Assembly (NCBI RefSeq): GCF_030316765.1
Contig: NZ_JASZYT010000008.1
Coordinates: forward strand, 124,001-188,000
Source: Variovorax saccharolyticus
GTDB taxonomy: Bacteria; Pseudomonadota; Gammaproteobacteria; Burkholderiales; Burkholderiaceae_C
Length of the DNA stretch: 64,000 nucleotides
Reading direction: 5' to 3'
Shown piece after piece: positions 9,704 to 18,256 of this stretch. Below the pieces are notes generated by a model. The model saw only the letters and a list, made by a program, of their open reading frames with translations, made no database searches and had not been told where the DNA came from. The first letter of the stretch is position 1, and every line of letters starts with the position of its first letter. Made by a program: the position numbers and the translations under genes.

Positions 9704-10099
9704 TCACAACACCCGCACGCCGGGCAGCTTGCGCATGCCGCGGTCGAAGGTGGCCGTGAATTCGCAACCGCGCTGCGCATGCCTGGCGACGATCAGGCAG
9801 TCCGAGAAGCCGCACGCACCCTGCTCGAACAGCGCGGCCGCGTGGGCGATCGCTTCACGATCCTCGAACGCGAACGCGGTCTCCTCCAGCAGGCTGCGCA
9901 CGGCGATGAGCTGAGCCGCCTCGTCTTGATCGAACACCGAGCGCAAGGTCCATACCGCTTCCGCCAGGACCACATCCGTCACCAGCAGTGACCCGGGCGT
10001 CGTGCCATGCTCGGCCAGCAGCGCATCGATGCGCTTGCTCTGGGCCGGATCGTCGTCGAGCCACAGGCGCAGCAGGATGTTCGTGTCGATCCCGATCAT
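9704..10099 (-). CDS. vapC: VapC-type PIN-domain ribonuclease toxin
   Basis: 131 residues beginning MIGIDTNILLRLW, a classic PIN-domain start. The four acidic positions expected for metal-dependent RNase activity are present: D5, E47 (VLAEAVW), D100 (GFSDCLI) and D119 (TATFDRG). The ATG overlaps the stop of the upstream AbrB-type antitoxin gene by 4 bp (ATGA), the normal vapBC arrangement. Family members cleave tRNA or rRNA when freed from VapB. All catalytic positions are intact, so the toxin looks functional. The reading frame is open further upstream but lacks coding character there. Confidence 0.9.
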   Translation of the reverse strand: MIGIDTNILLRLWLDDDPAQSKRIDALLAEHGTTPGSLLVTDVVLAEAVWTLRSVFDQDEAAQLIAVRSLLEETAFAFEDREAIAHAAALFEQGACGFSDCLIVARHAQRGCEFTATFDRGMRKLPGVRVL

Positions 10100-10374
10100 C
10101 GGCCTGGGGACTTGCGTCTGCGCGAGGCGGCCGCGTGCTTGTCCCGCAGGTGCGCCGCGATCCCCTCGTCCATCTGCTCGACCGTCGGCGGGATGGCGTG
10201 GGGGGACTTGAGGAGGCCGCGAACCCGTCGGGCGTCGGGCCTGACTGCCCGTACCGTGATCGTGTTGTCCTCGAGGAGCTGGAAATCGAGCATGGACCCG
10301 GCATCGAGCCCAAGCCGAACCCGGATCTCCTTGGGCAACGTGATCTGGCCTTTGCTGGTGAGGGTGGCAAACAT
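10096..10374 (-). CDS. vapB: VapB-type antitoxin, AbrB/SpoVT DNA-binding domain
   Basis: 92 residues. The N-terminal half (MFATLTSKGQITLPKEIR, then a leucine-rich strand) is a swapped-hairpin AbrB/MazE-like DNA-binding domain. The C-terminal half (about 45-92) is basic and probably wraps the VapC toxin. An AAAGGA Shine-Dalgarno lies about 10 bp upstream of the ATG. The gene precedes and overlaps vapC by 4 bp. It should repress its own promoter: the upstream DNA carries a perfect 11-bp inverted repeat flanking a -10-like TACAAT (10395-10427). Confidence 0.9.
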   Translation of the reverse strand: MFATLTSKGQITLPKEIRVRLGLDAGSMLDFQLLEDNTITVRAVRPDARRVRGLLKSPHAIPPTVEQMDEGIAAHLRDKHAAASRRRKSPGR

Positions 10375-10394
10375 CGCTGGAGATCCTTTCGCTG

Positions 10395-10427
10395 GAATTC
10401 CTTACATTGTATGAAAGTAAGGAATTC
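10395..10427 (-). promoter_or_regulatory. vapBC promoter/operator: perfect 11-bp inverted repeat around a -10 box
   Basis: GAATTCCTTAC at 10395-10405 and GTAAGGAATTC at 10417-10427 are exact inverted copies separated by 11 bp. On the minus strand TACAAT (10411-10406) lies inside the spacer, a good -10 hexamer about 30 bp before the vapB ATG. No convincing -35 was found. The layout fits autorepression by VapB/VapBC binding both half-sites. The palindrome is seen directly; the function is inferred. Confidence 0.75.
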
Positions 10428-10460
10428 GACGCGCTACTTGTCGATCGCCCGGGACCTGTC

Positions 10461-11981
10461 CTATGGCCGGAGACGTCCAGTGCCCGTCGCGCGCTCCCCC
10501 TGCCGCACCACCGCATAGCGCTGCAGCGTGCGCTCGCGCGCCTCGGCGTGGTCGACCAGGGGCTTAGGGTAGTTGTCGCCGAGTTCGACGCCCGCCGCCA
10601 CCAGTTCGAGCGGCTTGGCGGCCCATGGCGCGTGGATCGCGGCGTTCGACAGCTTCGCCAGTTGCGGCAGGTAGCGGCGGATGAACTTGCCCTCGGGGTC
10701 GAAGCGCTCGCTCTGCGTCACCGGATTGAAGATCCGGAAGTAGGGCTGGGCGTCGCAGCCGCTCGAGCTGGCCCATTGCCAGCCGCCGTTGTTGGACGCC
10801 AGCTCGAAATCATTCAGGTGCTCGGCGAAGTAGCGCTCGCCGCGGCGCCAGTCGAGCCCCAGGTCCTTGCAGAGAAAGCTCGCCACCACCATGCGCAGGC
10901 GGTTGTGCATGTAGCCGGTCTGGTTGATCTGCGCCATCGCCGCGTCGACCAGCGGGTAGCCGGTCCGGCCCCGGCACCAGGCCTCGAACCATTGGTCGGC
11001 GTGCTTGCCGTGGTGCCACTGGATCCGGTCGTACTCGGGCCGGAAGCTGCGCGATTCGCCCGCTTCGGCCACCTGCGGATGGTGGGCCAGGATCTGGAAA
11101 TAGAAGTCGCGCCAGATCAGCTCGCTGAGCCAGGTCGCGGCGCCGGCGCTGCCCTGCAGCGAGAGCGGATGGGCCAGCCCCGCGAGCTGCCGGATCGACA
11201 CGGTGCCGAAGCGCAGGTGCACGCCGAGGTAGCTCGGGCCGCGCACCGCGGGGAAGTCGCGCGCCTGGTCGTAGCGGTCGATGCGCTGCAGGAAGTCGCC
11301 CAGCAGCGCGGCAGCGCCCTGGCTGCCGGTAGGGATGTCCAGCTCCGAGAGGTTGGTCGGCTCGAAGCCCAGTTCGGCCAGTGTCGGCACCGGGGCGCGC
11401 AGCGCGGCCGGCGGCGGCGCCAGGGCCTCGGCGTGGCTGCGCACCGGATAGGCCTTGAGATAGAAGGCATCGACCTTGGCCAGCCAGGCCCGCTTGTACG
11501 GCGTGAAGACGGTGTAGGGCTGGCCGGCCTGCGTCAGCAACTCGTCGCGTTCGAAGATCGCCTGGTCCTTGGCGGTGTGGAAGGCGACGCCGGCGTTGGC
11601 CAGCGCGCCCAGCACCTTGGCGTCCCGGTCGAGTGCCGCCGGCTCGTCGTCGCGGTTGGCGAACACCGCCTGCACCTCGAGCGTGCGTGCCAGCTGCGCG
11701 ATCTCCTCCTCGGCCAGCGCATGGCGCACGATCAGCCCGCCGCCCAGGGCCTCGAGCTCCGCCTGCAGCTCGACCAGCGACTCCCGAATGAATTCCACCC
11801 GCCGGTCGGCGCGCGGCAAAGACTCGAGGATCGCGCGGTCGAACACGAACACGCAGACCACCTGCCGGCAGGCGCGCAGGGCCTGGTAGAGCGCTGCGTT
11901 GTCGTCCACGCGCAGGTCGCGGCGAAACCACATCAGGCCCTTGGGATAGATCTTGTCGACGGCCAGTAAAATCGGCGGCAT
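10461..11981 (-). CDS. phrB: Deoxyribodipyrimidine photolyase (class I CPD photolyase)
   Basis: 506 residues. The N-terminal Rossmann-like domain begins GLMWFRRDLRVDDNAALY, binding the antenna chromophore. The C-terminal FAD domain has the conserved stretch TGYPLVDAAMAQINQTGYMHNR, followed by RMVVASFLCKDLG, W-R-x-GERYF and NNGGWQWASSSGCDAQPYFR. It repairs UV cyclobutane dimers using blue light. The start is uncertain: the ATG at 11981 has an AAGGG just upstream, but the ATG at 11933 (MWFRRDLR) would also give a complete protein. If 11981 is right, its start codon overlaps that of divergent yqgE (CATG at 11979-11982). Confidence 0.93.
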   Translation of the reverse strand: MPPILLAVDKIYPKGLMWFRRDLRVDDNAALYQALRACRQVVCVFVFDRAILESLPRADRRVEFIRESLVELQAELEALGGGLIVRHALAEEEIAQLARTLEVQAVFANRDDEPAALDRDAKVLGALANAGVAFHTAKDQAIFERDELLTQAGQPYTVFTPYKRAWLAKVDAFYLKAYPVRSHAEALAPPPAALRAPVPTLAELGFEPTNLSELDIPTGSQGAAALLGDFLQRIDRYDQARDFPAVRGPSYLGVHLRFGTVSIRQLAGLAHPLSLQGSAGAATWLSELIWRDFYFQILAHHPQVAEAGESRSFRPEYDRIQWHHGKHADQWFEAWCRGRTGYPLVDAAMAQINQTGYMHNRLRMVVASFLCKDLGLDWRRGERYFAEHLNDFELASNNGGWQWASSSGCDAQPYFRIFNPVTQSERFDPEGKFIRRYLPQLAKLSNAAIHAPWAAKPLELVAAGVELGDNYPKPLVDHAEARERTLQRYAVVRQGERATGTGRLRP

Positions 11982-12579
11982 GGCCCTTGATTCTGCACGG
12001 ATGAACCTCACGCATCATTTCCTGATCGCGATGCCGGGTCTCGAAGACAAGGCCTTCAGCCGCAGCGTGGTCTATCTCTGCGAGCACAGCGAGCGCGGCG
12101 CGCTCGGGCTGGTGATCAACAAGCCCAGCGACATCAACCTGGGTGTGCTGTTCGAGAAGATCGAGCTGCACCTGTCGCGTCCCGAAATCGGCAACGCCCC
12201 GGTGTTCCAGGGCGGCCCGGTGCAGACCGAGCGGGGCTTCGTGCTGCACGAGCCGGTGTTCGCGGAGGGCGACAAGCCCAACGAATCCGTCTACGCGTCG
12301 ACCATGACGATCCCGGGCGGCCTCGAGATGACCACCTCGAAAGACGTGCTCGAGGCGCTGGCCACCGGCGCCGGCCCGCGCAAGGTGCTGGTGTCGCTCG
12401 GCTACGCGGCCTGGGGCGAGGGCCAGCTCGAATCCGAACTGGCCGAGAACAGCTGGCTCACCGTGGGCGCCGACCCGGCGGTGATCTTCGACACCCCGGT
12501 CGAGCAGCGCTACGACAAGGCGCTCTCGCTGCTCGGCCTCGAGGCCTGGACCCTGTCGCCGGATGCGGGGCACGCATGA
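11980..12579 (+). CDS. yqgE: YqgE/AlgH family protein (DUF179)
   Basis: 199 residues matching the YqgE family: NLTHHFLIAMPGLED near the start, SVVYLCEHSERGALGLVINKP, then FQGGPVQTERGFVLH and the SLGYAAWGEGQLESEL segment. The molecular role is unsettled; in pseudomonads AlgH was linked to alginate regulation. It is the first gene of a chain in which every junction to plsC overlaps by 1-4 bp (ruvX, pyrR, pyrB, pyrC', plsC). The ATG at 11980 is preferred because relatives carry a short stretch before N-L-T-H-H; the ATG at 12001 matches the enterobacterial start and is the alternative. Confidence 0.92.
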   Translation: MALDSARMNLTHHFLIAMPGLEDKAFSRSVVYLCEHSERGALGLVINKPSDINLGVLFEKIELHLSRPEIGNAPVFQGGPVQTERGFVLHEPVFAEGDKPNESVYASTMTIPGGLEMTTSKDVLEALATGAGPRKVLVSLGYAAWGEGQLESELAENSWLTVGADPAVIFDTPVEQRYDKALSLLGLEAWTLSPDAGHA

Positions 12580-13009
12580 GCGTTCAGGCGATGCCCGACC
12601 GCAACATGCCTTCCCCGTCCGTTCCAGCCCATTTCCAGAGCTTCCTGGCTTTCGACTACGGCCAGAAGCGCACCGGCGTGGCCAGCGGCAACCGGCTGCT
12701 CAAGACGGCGACGCCGCAGCCCACCATCAAGGCCGAGGGCGATGCCCGCTTCGAACAGGTCGCGGCCCGCATCCGCGAATGGCAGCCCGACGCGCTGGTG
12801 ATCGGCGTGCCCTGCCATCCCGACGGCGCGCCGCACGAGAACACCCGTGCCGCCCAGCGCTTCGGCCGCCAGCTGCACGGCCGCTTCCGGCTGCCGGTGT
12901 ACGAGGTCGACGAACGCTACAGCACCACCGAGGCGCTGGCCGGCGGCGCCCGCGACGCCGATGCCGCCTCGGCCTGCATCATCCTTGAACAGTTCCTGAG
13001 GAGTCTCCC

Positions 13010-13013
<4 letters not shown>
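12576..13013 (+). CDS. ruvX: Putative Holliday junction resolvase / pre-16S rRNA nuclease RuvX (YqgF)
   Basis: 145 residues. The RNase H-like motif FDYGQKRTGVA supplies the first catalytic Asp. IGVPCHPDG and VDERYSTTEA, and a final D-A-A-S-A-x-I-I-L segment, give the remaining acidic positions of the YqgF family. Family members mature the 16S rRNA 5' end and have been proposed as resolvases. It starts within the yqgE stop (ATGA at 12576-12579) and its stop overlaps the pyrR GTG. The first ~20 residues (SVQAMPDRNMPSPSV) are poorly conserved, so an ATG inside them is possible. Confidence 0.9.
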
Positions 13014-13506
<493 letters not shown>

Positions 13507-13507
<1 letters not shown>

Positions 13508-14469
13508 TGCTCTACAAGCGCAACCCCCAACTCAACAAGAACGGCGAGCTGATCCACCTGCTGTCGATCGAGGGCCTGCCGAAGGACATCGTCACCCACA
13601 TCCTCGACACTGCGGCCAATTTCACGAGCGTCAGCGACCGCGAGGTCAAGAAGGTGCCGCTCCTGCGCGGCAAGAGCGTGTTCAACCTGTTCTTCGAGAA
13701 CTCGACCCGCACCCGCACCACCTTCGAGATCGCGGCCAAGCGGCTGTCGGCCGACGTCATCAACCTCGACATCGCACGCTCCTCGGCGACCAAGGGCGAG
13801 TCGCTGCTCGACACCATCGCCAACCTGAGCGCGATGGCGGCCGACCTGTTCGTGGTGCGCCACAGCGAGTCGGGCGCGCCCTACCTGATCGCGCAGCACG
13901 TCGCGCCGCACGTGCACGTGGTGAACGCGGGCGACGGCCGGCATGCGCACCCGACGCAGGGCCTGCTCGACATGTACACGATCCGGCACTACAAGAAGGA
14001 CTTTTCGAACCTCACGGTGGCGATCGTCGGCGACGTGCTGCATTCGCGCGTGGCGCGCTCCGACATCCACGGCCTCACCACGCTGGGCTGCGCCGAGGTG
14101 CGCGTGGTCGGCCCCAAGACGCTGGTGCCGAGCGACATGGCGCAGATGGGCGTGCGCGTCTGCCACACGCTCGAAGAGGGCATCAAGGATTGCGACGTGA
14201 TCATCATGCTGCGGCTGCAGAACGAGCGCATGAGCGGCGCGCTGCTGCCGTCGTCGCAGGAGTTCTTCAAGACCTTCGGCCTCACGCCCGAGAAGCTGCA
14301 GCTCGCCAAGCCCGATGCGATCGTGATGCATCCGGGTCCGATCAACCGCGGCGTTGAGATCGACTCGGCGGTGGTCGACGGCCGGCAGAGCGTGATCCTG
14401 CCGCAGGTCACTTTCGGCATCGCCGTGCGCATGGCGGTGATGAGCATCGTCGCGGGTAACGAAGCATGA
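13507..14469 (+). CDS. pyrB: Aspartate carbamoyltransferase catalytic subunit
   Basis: 320 residues. The carbamoyl-phosphate loop STRTRTTFE (66-74) follows FFEN. KGESLLDT, the VRHSESGAP segment, and the H-x-x-Q-type aspartate-binding region GDGRHAHPTQGLLDMYTI are all present, with late MHPGPINRGVE. It makes N-carbamoyl-L-aspartate in the second step of UMP synthesis. There is no pyrI regulatory gene; instead the neighbour is an apparently inactive dihydroorotase homologue, as in Pseudomonas where ATCase assembles with PyrC'. It overlaps pyrC' by 4 bp (ATGA). Confidence 0.96.
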
Positions 14470-15740
14470 GCAACATCCTGATCATCAACGGCCGGGTCCT
14501 GGACCCGGCCTCGGGCCTCGACCGCCAGGCCGACATCGCGATCGCCGGCGGCGTCGTGCAGAGCATCGGCGGCGTCTCGCCCGAGTTCCGGGCCGAGCGC
14601 ACGCTCGATGCGCAGGGCTGCCTCGTGGTGCCCGGCTTGGTCGACCTGGCGGCGCGCTTGCGCGAGCCGGGCTACGAGCACGAGGGCATGCTCGAGAGCG
14701 AGATGGGCGCGGCCGCGGCCGGCGGCGTCACCAGCCTGGTCTGCCCGCCCGACACCGACCCGGTGCTCGACGAGCCCGGCCTGGTCGAGATGCTCAAGTT
14801 CCGGGCCGAGAAGATGCAGCGCGCGCGCCTGTTCCCGCTCGGTGCGCTGACGCGCGGACTGGCCGGCGAGGTGCTGACCGAGATGGCCGAGCTGACCGAG
14901 GCCGGCTGCATCGGCTTCGGCCAGGCCGAGGTGCCGCTCGGCAACACGCAGGTGCTGCAGCGCGCGCTGCAGTATGCGAGCACCTTCGGCTACACGGTGT
15001 GGCTGCGACCGCAGGAGCGCGACCTGGGCCGCGGCGTCGCCGCCAGCGGGCCCCTGGCGACCCGGCTCGGGCTCGCGGGCGTGTCGGTGGCGGCCGAGAC
15101 GATCGCCATCTTCACCATCGTCGAACTGATGCGAAGCACCGGCGCACGGGTCCACCTGTGCCGGCTGTCGAGCGCGGCCGGGGTGGCGCAGGTACGGGCA
15201 GCCAAGGCCGAGGGCCTGCCGATCAGCTGCGACGTGAGCATCAATTCTCTGCATCTGGCCGACACCGACATCGGCTTCTTCGACAGCCGGGCGCGGCTCA
15301 ACCCGCCGTTGCGCCAGCAGCGCGACCGCGACGCGCTGTCGGCCGGGCTGGCCGATGGCACCATCGATGCGCTGGTGTCCGACCACACGCCGGTCGAGGC
15401 GGACGCCAAGACCCTGCCCTTCGCCGAGAGCGAGCCCGGCGCCACCGGGCTCGAGCTGCTGCTGCCGCTGGCGCTGCAGTGGGGCGAAGAGAGCGGCGCC
15501 GGCCTGCGGCGGGCGATCGAGGTCGTGACCGCGGCGCCGGCCCGGCTGCTGGGCGCGGCGGGTGTCGGCCAGTTGGCCGCCGGCGGCGCCGCCGACCTCT
15601 GCGTGGTCGACCCGGCGCACGAATGGCAGGTGAGGCCCGAGACCCTCAAGAGCCAGGGCAAGCACACGCCTTTCGGCGACTACGCCATGCGCGGCCGGGC
15701 CCGCTTCACGCTGGTCGGCGGCCGAGTGGTGCACGGCTGA
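14466..15740 (+). CDS. pyrX: Dihydroorotase-like protein lacking metal ligands (PyrC'/PyrX type, probably non-catalytic)
   Basis: 424 residues with an overall amidohydrolase/dihydroorotase match: a short N-terminal beta domain, the barrel, then a C-terminal beta strand ending in GGRVVHG. The metal-binding H-x-H before LREPG is replaced: DLAARLREPG (60-69) has Ala62 and Arg64 where active enzymes have histidines. The barrel His expected before A-E-D is Arg181 (VWLRPQ), and the His of H-V-S is Arg233 (CRLSS). The Asp of SDHTP remains. In Pseudomonas such inactive homologues are needed to assemble the ATCase dodecamer. A catalytic dihydroorotase must be encoded elsewhere. Overlaps plsC by 1 bp. 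Confidence 0.85.
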   Translation: MSNILIINGRVLDPASGLDRQADIAIAGGVVQSIGGVSPEFRAERTLDAQGCLVVPGLVDLAARLREPGYEHEGMLESEMGAAAAGGVTSLVCPPDTDPVLDEPGLVEMLKFRAEKMQRARLFPLGALTRGLAGEVLTEMAELTEAGCIGFGQAEVPLGNTQVLQRALQYASTFGYTVWLRPQERDLGRGVAASGPLATRLGLAGVSVAAETIAIFTIVELMRSTGARVHLCRLSSAAGVAQVRAAKAEGLPISCDVSINSLHLADTDIGFFDSRARLNPPLRQQRDRDALSAGLADGTIDALVSDHTPVEADAKTLPFAESEPGATGLELLLPLALQWGEESGAGLRRAIEVVTAAPARLLGAAGVGQLAAGGAADLCVVDPAHEWQVRPETLKSQGKHTPFGDYAMRGRARFTLVGGRVVHG

Positions 15741-16483
15741 TGCAGTCGCTGTCCGCCGGCTGGAAGCTGCTGCGCGCGATCGCGCACATGCTCTCGGGCT
15801 GGTGGACCATCCGCATGCGCTTCCCGCGCATGTCGCAGGCGGAGCGCGAGTCGCGCGTCCAGCAATGGGCCGAGCGCATGCTGAACCTGATGGGCATCCG
15901 GCTCACGGTGCTCGGCAGGCCGCCCGCGCACGGGCCGATGCTGGTGGTGTGCAACCACCTGTCGTGGCTGGACATCCTCGCCATCCACGCGGCGCGCCAC
16001 GTGCGCTTCGTGTCCAAGGCGGGGGTCGGCCACTGGCCCGTGATCGGCACCCTGTCGACCGGGGCCGGCACGCTCTACATCGAACGCGAGCGCCGGCGCG
16101 ACGCCGTGCGCGTGGTGCACCACATGACCGAGGCCCTGCGCGCGGGCGACGTGATCGCCGTCTTTCCCGAAGGCACGACCGGCGACGGCCATGGCCTGCT
16201 GCCCTTCCATGCCAATCTGCTGCAGGCGGCGATCTCCTCCGGCGCGCCGGTGCAGCCGACCGCGCTGCGCTTCGCCGACGCAGCCAGCGGCGAGACCAGC
16301 TTCGCGCCGCGCTATGTCGGCGACGACAGCCTGCTGACTTCGCTGTGGAGCACGCTGAAGGCGCCGCCGCTGCTGGCCATCGTGCGTTTCGGCGAGGCGC
16401 AGCCGTCCCTGGGGCGGGACCGCCGGGCCTGGGCAAAAAGCCTGCACGCCGACATCCAGGCCCTGCGGCGAGAGCTCAAGTAG
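15740..16483 (+). CDS. plsC: 1-acyl-sn-glycerol-3-phosphate acyltransferase
   Basis: 247 residues of the PlsC family. Acyltransferase block I NHLSWLD (H-x4-D catalytic pair), block II around LYIERERRRDA and block III FPEGTTGDG are present. It acylates lysophosphatidate to phosphatidate at the inner membrane. An N-terminal hydrophobic and basic segment (LLRAIAHMLSGWW) could anchor it. The ATG overlaps the pyrC' stop by one base, so it is the last gene of the yqgE-to-plsC chain. Sibling families such as OlsA (lyso-ornithine lipid acyltransferase) share these motifs and cannot be excluded. Confidence 0.88.
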   Translation: MQSLSAGWKLLRAIAHMLSGWWTIRMRFPRMSQAERESRVQQWAERMLNLMGIRLTVLGRPPAHGPMLVVCNHLSWLDILAIHAARHVRFVSKAGVGHWPVIGTLSTGAGTLYIERERRRDAVRVVHHMTEALRAGDVIAVFPEGTTGDGHGLLPFHANLLQAAISSGAPVQPTALRFADAASGETSFAPRYVGDDSLLTSLWSTLKAPPLLAIVRFGEAQPSLGRDRRAWAKSLHADIQALRRELK

Positions 16484-16496
16484 CCGTCAAGGCTCC

Positions 16497-16524
16497 AAAA
16501 AAACAGCGCCCCGAAGGGCGCTGT
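16497..16524 (-). terminator. Rho-independent terminator (minus strand)
   Basis: Perfect 9-bp stem ACAGCGCCC / GGGCGCTGT (16503-16511 and 16516-16524) with a CGAA loop. Read on the minus strand it is followed by a run of seven T. It lies about 40 bp past the stop of the 25-residue peptide gene, ending the nadM-peptide transcript. It also separates this from the convergent plsC. Confidence 0.85.
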
Positions 16525-16563
16525 GCAACGGCGCCTGGTGACGCCGGGAGGAGGAATCGTCGT

Positions 16564-16641
16564 TCAGAGAACCCCGAAGACCTTCAGGCCGATGATCACG
16601 ATGAGCGGCACGCCGCAGAGCCAAAGGATGATGCTTTTCAT
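16564..16641 (-). CDS. 25-residue hydrophobic membrane peptide
   Basis: ATG...TGA encodes 25 residues: MKSI followed by a single hydrophobic helix (I-L-W-L-C-G-V-P-L-I-V-I-I-G-L) and a short K-V-F-G-V-L tail. A good Shine-Dalgarno (GGAG) lies 8 bp upstream and a strong terminator follows on the same strand, so it looks like a genuine small gene rather than a chance frame. It lies about 90 bp after nadM on the same strand. I do not recognise a named family. The single-span, glycine/proline-containing helix suggests a small membrane protein regulator. Confidence 0.65.
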   Translation of the reverse strand: MKSIILWLCGVPLIVIIGLKVFGVL

Positions 16642-16733
16642 GGGGTTCTCCGCTTTGTGTGTGTGATTCGACAATAGGCGGGCCGGCGTGGGCTGCCTGC
16701 CGGAAAAAGCAATAGGAAGACGTGGGCGGCTGC

Positions 16734-17807
16734 CTACAGGGCGCTCGGCGCCGGCAGCAGGCCCAGGTAGTGGTCGAGCATCTGGAAGTGGTCGTCCAGG
16801 AACCGGTCTTCCCGCGCCTGCAAGGCCTCCACAGGCGTCCATTCGGCGGCCGCGGCATCGTCGTCGGCCCGCAGCGCGGGCAATTCGCGCTCCCCCAGGT
16901 CGAAAAAGAAGCCGTGCGTGATGGTGCGTCCGCGCGCGCTGCGGTCGGGGCGGTCGAAGACGTCGGTGGCCTTCAGGCAGGCCCGCAGCGTGGCCGGCGG
17001 CAGGTCGAGATGGGTTTCTTCCTCGAGTTCGCGCAGGGCGGCCTGCTGCGTGGTCTCGCGCTGCTCCAGGAAGCCGCCCGGGACCGCGAACAGTCCCTTG
17101 CCGGGTGCCTGGCCACGGCGGATCAGCAGCACGTGGTTGCCGCACTTCACGACGCAGTCGACCGTCACGAGGACCGGCGGATAGGGCGCCGACGCCCAGG
17201 ACGCCTCGTACTCGCGCAGCAGTCCGGCCTCTTCGGCCAGGGCTTCGAAGGCCGGCCCGTTGCGCCAGGCGCGCAGGACTTCGATCGTGCCCGGCGGGAT
17301 CTCGCCGGCCAGCTCGCCGAAGGCGGTCTCGGGCGCCGCGAACAAGGCGTCGCGCATCAGGCTGGCGCGGCGGACCGGGACGTTGTCCGCGCGCTTCAGC
17401 GTCCAGTCCGGGAAGGCTTCGAGGTAGTCGCGGGTGGCGTCGCGCGCATGGCCGACCAGCGTCACCGTCTCAGGGGGTGCCGCCGGTCCGGCTCCGGCCC
17501 AGGCGCCAGCCACGGCGTGCCGCACGGCAGCGACCCAGCGGGCGTCGTCGAAGAAGTCGCGCACCGGCACGCAATGCAGCCGCCGGCGCTCTGCCTCCGG
17601 AAAGGACAGTCGCACCATCTCGGCGCGTTCCTGCCAGGTGAAGGGATGCTTGGGCGAACGCGCCTGGAAGGCCGACCCGATCACCACCACCACGCGCGGC
17701 GCGGCAGCGAGCGCCCGTTGCAGGAGCGACCGGTGCCCATCGTGAAAAGGCTGGAAGCGGCCGATGACGACGGCGGCGTGGGAGACGTTGTGAGTGTGCA
17801 CTGACAA
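16734..17807 (-). CDS. nadM: Bifunctional NMN adenylyltransferase / Nudix hydrolase (NadM-Nudix)
   Basis: 357 residues in two domains. Residues about 10-180 are a nucleotidyltransferase with GRFQPFHDGHRSLL (the H-x-G-H motif), TWQERAEMVRLSF and VGHARDATRDYLEAFP. Residues about 205-350 are a Nudix domain with a complete box, GGFLEQRETTQQAALRELEE (G-x5-E-x7-R-E-x2-E-E). NadM makes NAD from NMN; the Nudix half in relatives hydrolyses ADP-ribose or related nucleotides. No nadV, pncB or NrtR gene is adjacent. The ATG is at 17807. Any link to the small membrane peptide gene downstream is unexplored. Confidence 0.9.
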   Translation of the reverse strand: MSVHTHNVSHAAVVIGRFQPFHDGHRSLLQRALAAAPRVVVVIGSAFQARSPKHPFTWQERAEMVRLSFPEAERRRLHCVPVRDFFDDARWVAAVRHAVAGAWAGAGPAAPPETVTLVGHARDATRDYLEAFPDWTLKRADNVPVRRASLMRDALFAAPETAFGELAGEIPPGTIEVLRAWRNGPAFEALAEEAGLLREYEASWASAPYPPVLVTVDCVVKCGNHVLLIRRGQAPGKGLFAVPGGFLEQRETTQQAALRELEEETHLDLPPATLRACLKATDVFDRPDRSARGRTITHGFFFDLGERELPALRADDDAAAAEWTPVEALQAREDRFLDDHFQMLDHYLGLLPAPSAL

Positions 17808-17918
17808 TATGAATTTGATGATACATGTGGCGATTGCACCAAATGCTTATATGCGCCGACCAATCCTCGTTTTATGCTGCCGCTGGATCTTTTTCCGAAC
17901 CATCCACTGAGGAACCCC

Positions 17919-18227
17919 ATGAGCAAAATTCTCGCCATCATGATTGCCGGCTTCTTTGCCGCAGGCGCCTATGCGCAGGCCCCCAAGGGCGCTTCGTCGG
18001 AAAGCTCGCCGATCATGAACAGCAAACCGCAGGAACGTGCCGAAGCGAGGGTGGACGCCCGTCCGCAAGGCAAGGTCAAGGCCGTGGGCGGCGACACGCT
18101 GAACACGCCTGAAGGCGGTGCGATCGGTACCGGCAAGGCCGCTGCCGCAGGCCAGGCGCGCGAAGCGACCCGCAATGCCAAGCGTCCGAACCGCAAGGTG
18201 AACCCGCAAGGCGGCACCCCGCAGTAA
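17919..18227 (+). CDS. Small secreted protein with signal peptide, function unknown
   Basis: 102 residues. MSKILAIMIAGFFAAGAYA is a clear Sec signal peptide with a probable A-Y-A|Q cleavage. The mature ~83 residues are hydrophilic and rich in Ala, Gly, Lys, Arg and Pro, without cysteines or helices of note, and look disordered (for example KPQERAEARVDARPQGK and NAKRPNRKVNPQGG). A GAGG Shine-Dalgarno precedes the ATG; an upstream in-frame ATG at 17874 would spoil the signal peptide. It is a single gene between nadM (divergent) and tRNA-Arg. Such periplasmic proteins are common in Comamonadaceae but uncharacterised. Confidence 0.75.
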   Translation: MSKILAIMIAGFFAAGAYAQAPKGASSESSPIMNSKPQERAEARVDARPQGKVKAVGGDTLNTPEGGAIGTGKAAAAGQAREATRNAKRPNRKVNPQGGTPQ

Positions 18228-18256
18228 TCGCTTCCTGCGACGTCGGCGGGCAGGGA

